Assembly (NCBI GenBank): GCA_027531565.1
Contig: JAPZSB010000007.1
Span: 682,001-746,000, forward strand
DNA from: Beijerinckiaceae bacterium
GTDB taxonomy: Bacteria; Pseudomonadota; Alphaproteobacteria; Rhizobiales; Beijerinckiaceae
Reading direction: 5' to 3'
Length of the DNA: 64,000 bases
In this document: positions 63,446 to 64,000 of the stretch, piece by piece
Layout of the letters: every line of letters begins with the position of its first letter
Position numbering within the stretch: position 1 is the first letter of the stretch
Program-made: the position numbers and the translations under genes
The notes under the pieces: generated by a model
Database searches by the model: none
What the model saw: the letters and a program-made list of their open reading frames with translations, nothing else
What the model was told of the DNA's origin: nothing

Positions 63446-64000
63446 CACTCGGCGGCGGCGGCCCAGAGCGGCCCTTCGCTCCGCGCATTGACCAGCGGGG
63501 CCTCGAATGTCCCGGCCGGGCGGATCACCTGCGCAACGCCATTCTCGACCAGCACCTCGGCCGGCATCGGATGCGAGAGAAACCCGACCGGGCTGGCCGA
63601 GAGGCCATAGGCGCCCGACTGGAGAATTGCCACGAGGTCGCCGGCTGCAAGTTCCGGCAGGGCGGTCTGGCGTCCCAGCGTGTCCAATGGCGTGCAGAGC
63701 GGACCGACCAGATGCGTGTCGGCCATCAGCGGTGCCGTCAGCCTTTCCGGCGCGACAACCGGATAGTCCCGCTTGATCACCTGCCCGAGATTGCCCGAGG
63801 CCGCGAGGTGATGGTGCATGCCACCATCCCCGATCAGGAACCGTTGCCCGCGGGATTGTTTCACGGCCCGGAGCGCACTGACATAGAGCCCGGCCGGCCC
63901 GGCCAGCCACCGCCCGGGTTCGACCAGCAGCCGGGCCTCCCGGAGATGCGGATCGGCGTCGAGAACGGCGCGCAAGGCCGGCAGGCCGGCCCGGATTGCG
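63445..64000 (-). CDS. Fold-III PLP-dependent decarboxylase (DAP/Orn/Arg type), N-terminus outside window
   Basis: 185 C-terminal residues visible, continuing to the right edge. Motifs: GDGGMHHHLAASG (Gly-rich phosphate loop region), GPLCTPLDTLG (dimer-interface Cys) and SGAYGLSASPVGFLSHPMPAEVLV (Tyr near the active site). Convergent with the polysaccharide genes. In such loci this family occurs as exosortase-associated decarboxylases; lysA is an alternative. Confidence 0.85.
   Translation of the reverse strand, partial: AIRAGLPALRAVLDADPHLREARLLVEPGRWLAGPAGLYVSALRAVKQSRGQRFLIGDGGMHHHLAASGNLGQVIKRDYPVVAPERLTAPLMADTHLVGPLCTPLDTLGRQTALPELAAGDLVAILQSGAYGLSASPVGFLSHPMPAEVLVENGVAQVIRPAGTFEAPLVNARSEGPLWAAAAE

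Overview
The window is a GC-rich (roughly two-thirds G+C), densely coded chromosomal segment of an alphaproteobacterium. It is almost certainly an anoxygenic phototroph or a close relative, because it carries bchE and bchJ of bacteriochlorophyll synthesis. Other pointers are the rpmH-rnpA-yidC core block, many Tat- or Sec-exported solute receptors (two DctP, one TAXI, three ABC), and LysR, MarR and GntR regulators beside catabolic operons. No integrase, transposase, phage gene or CRISPR array was seen.

Layout. 1-3127 (minus): rpmH, rnpA, yidC, then a Vat/CatB-like acetyltransferase cut by the window edge. 3361-6186 (plus): a divergent flavoprotein, an orphan membrane histidine kinase and tRNA-Arg(ACG). 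6308-14264: a hydroxycinnamate-type aryl-CoA operon (enoyl-CoA hydratase, feruloyl-CoA-synthetase-like ligase, amidohydrolase, SDR, acyl-CoA dehydrogenase) with a MarR regulator and an orphan DctP receptor. Two near-identical inverted repeats lie at the two control points. 14491-18061: an exported SGNH hydrolase, an acetamidase/formamidase and a LOG-family protein.

18039-30450: a divergent LysR and a tightly packed plus-strand operon with one NitT/TauT-type ABC transporter served by two paralogous receptors, four amidohydrolase-superfamily enzymes, an ornithine-cyclodeaminase-like reductase and an SDR. This looks like uptake and stepwise opening of a nitrogen heterocycle or cyclic amide of unknown identity, and is the best candidate for an undescribed pathway. 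30437-34177 (minus): a complete TAXI-TRAP transporter (receptor, fused permease, DUF1850). 34340-36847: a TlpA-like thioredoxin, an SDR and a divergent LysR.

36878-49953: a second catabolic island. A FadR-type GntR is divergent from a sugar-type ABC transporter (ATPase, receptor, two permeases) followed by two beta-hydroxyacid dehydrogenases. Facing it is a DctQ-DctM-DctP, DHDPS-family lyase, aldehyde dehydrogenase operon that would feed alpha-ketoglutarate. Receptor genes in both operons are followed by strong hairpins. 50092-52802: TrmO and an exonuclease-CBS-nucleotidyltransferase fusion. 52812-55112: bchE-bchJ behind a near-consensus FNR/FixK box. 55117-58370: a histidine phosphatase, SUMF1-like and DUF3429 trio, ferredoxin-NADP reductase and a DCC protein. 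58509-64000: a capsule/exopolysaccharide locus (GumC/Wzz with degenerate kinase domain, Wzy/VpsF-like polymerase, Wzx-like flippase) and the C-terminal end of a PLP decarboxylase.

Coordinates were read by eye; starts were chosen from conserved N-termini and ribosome-binding sites. Substrate assignments for transporters and catabolic enzymes are inferences from family and context.
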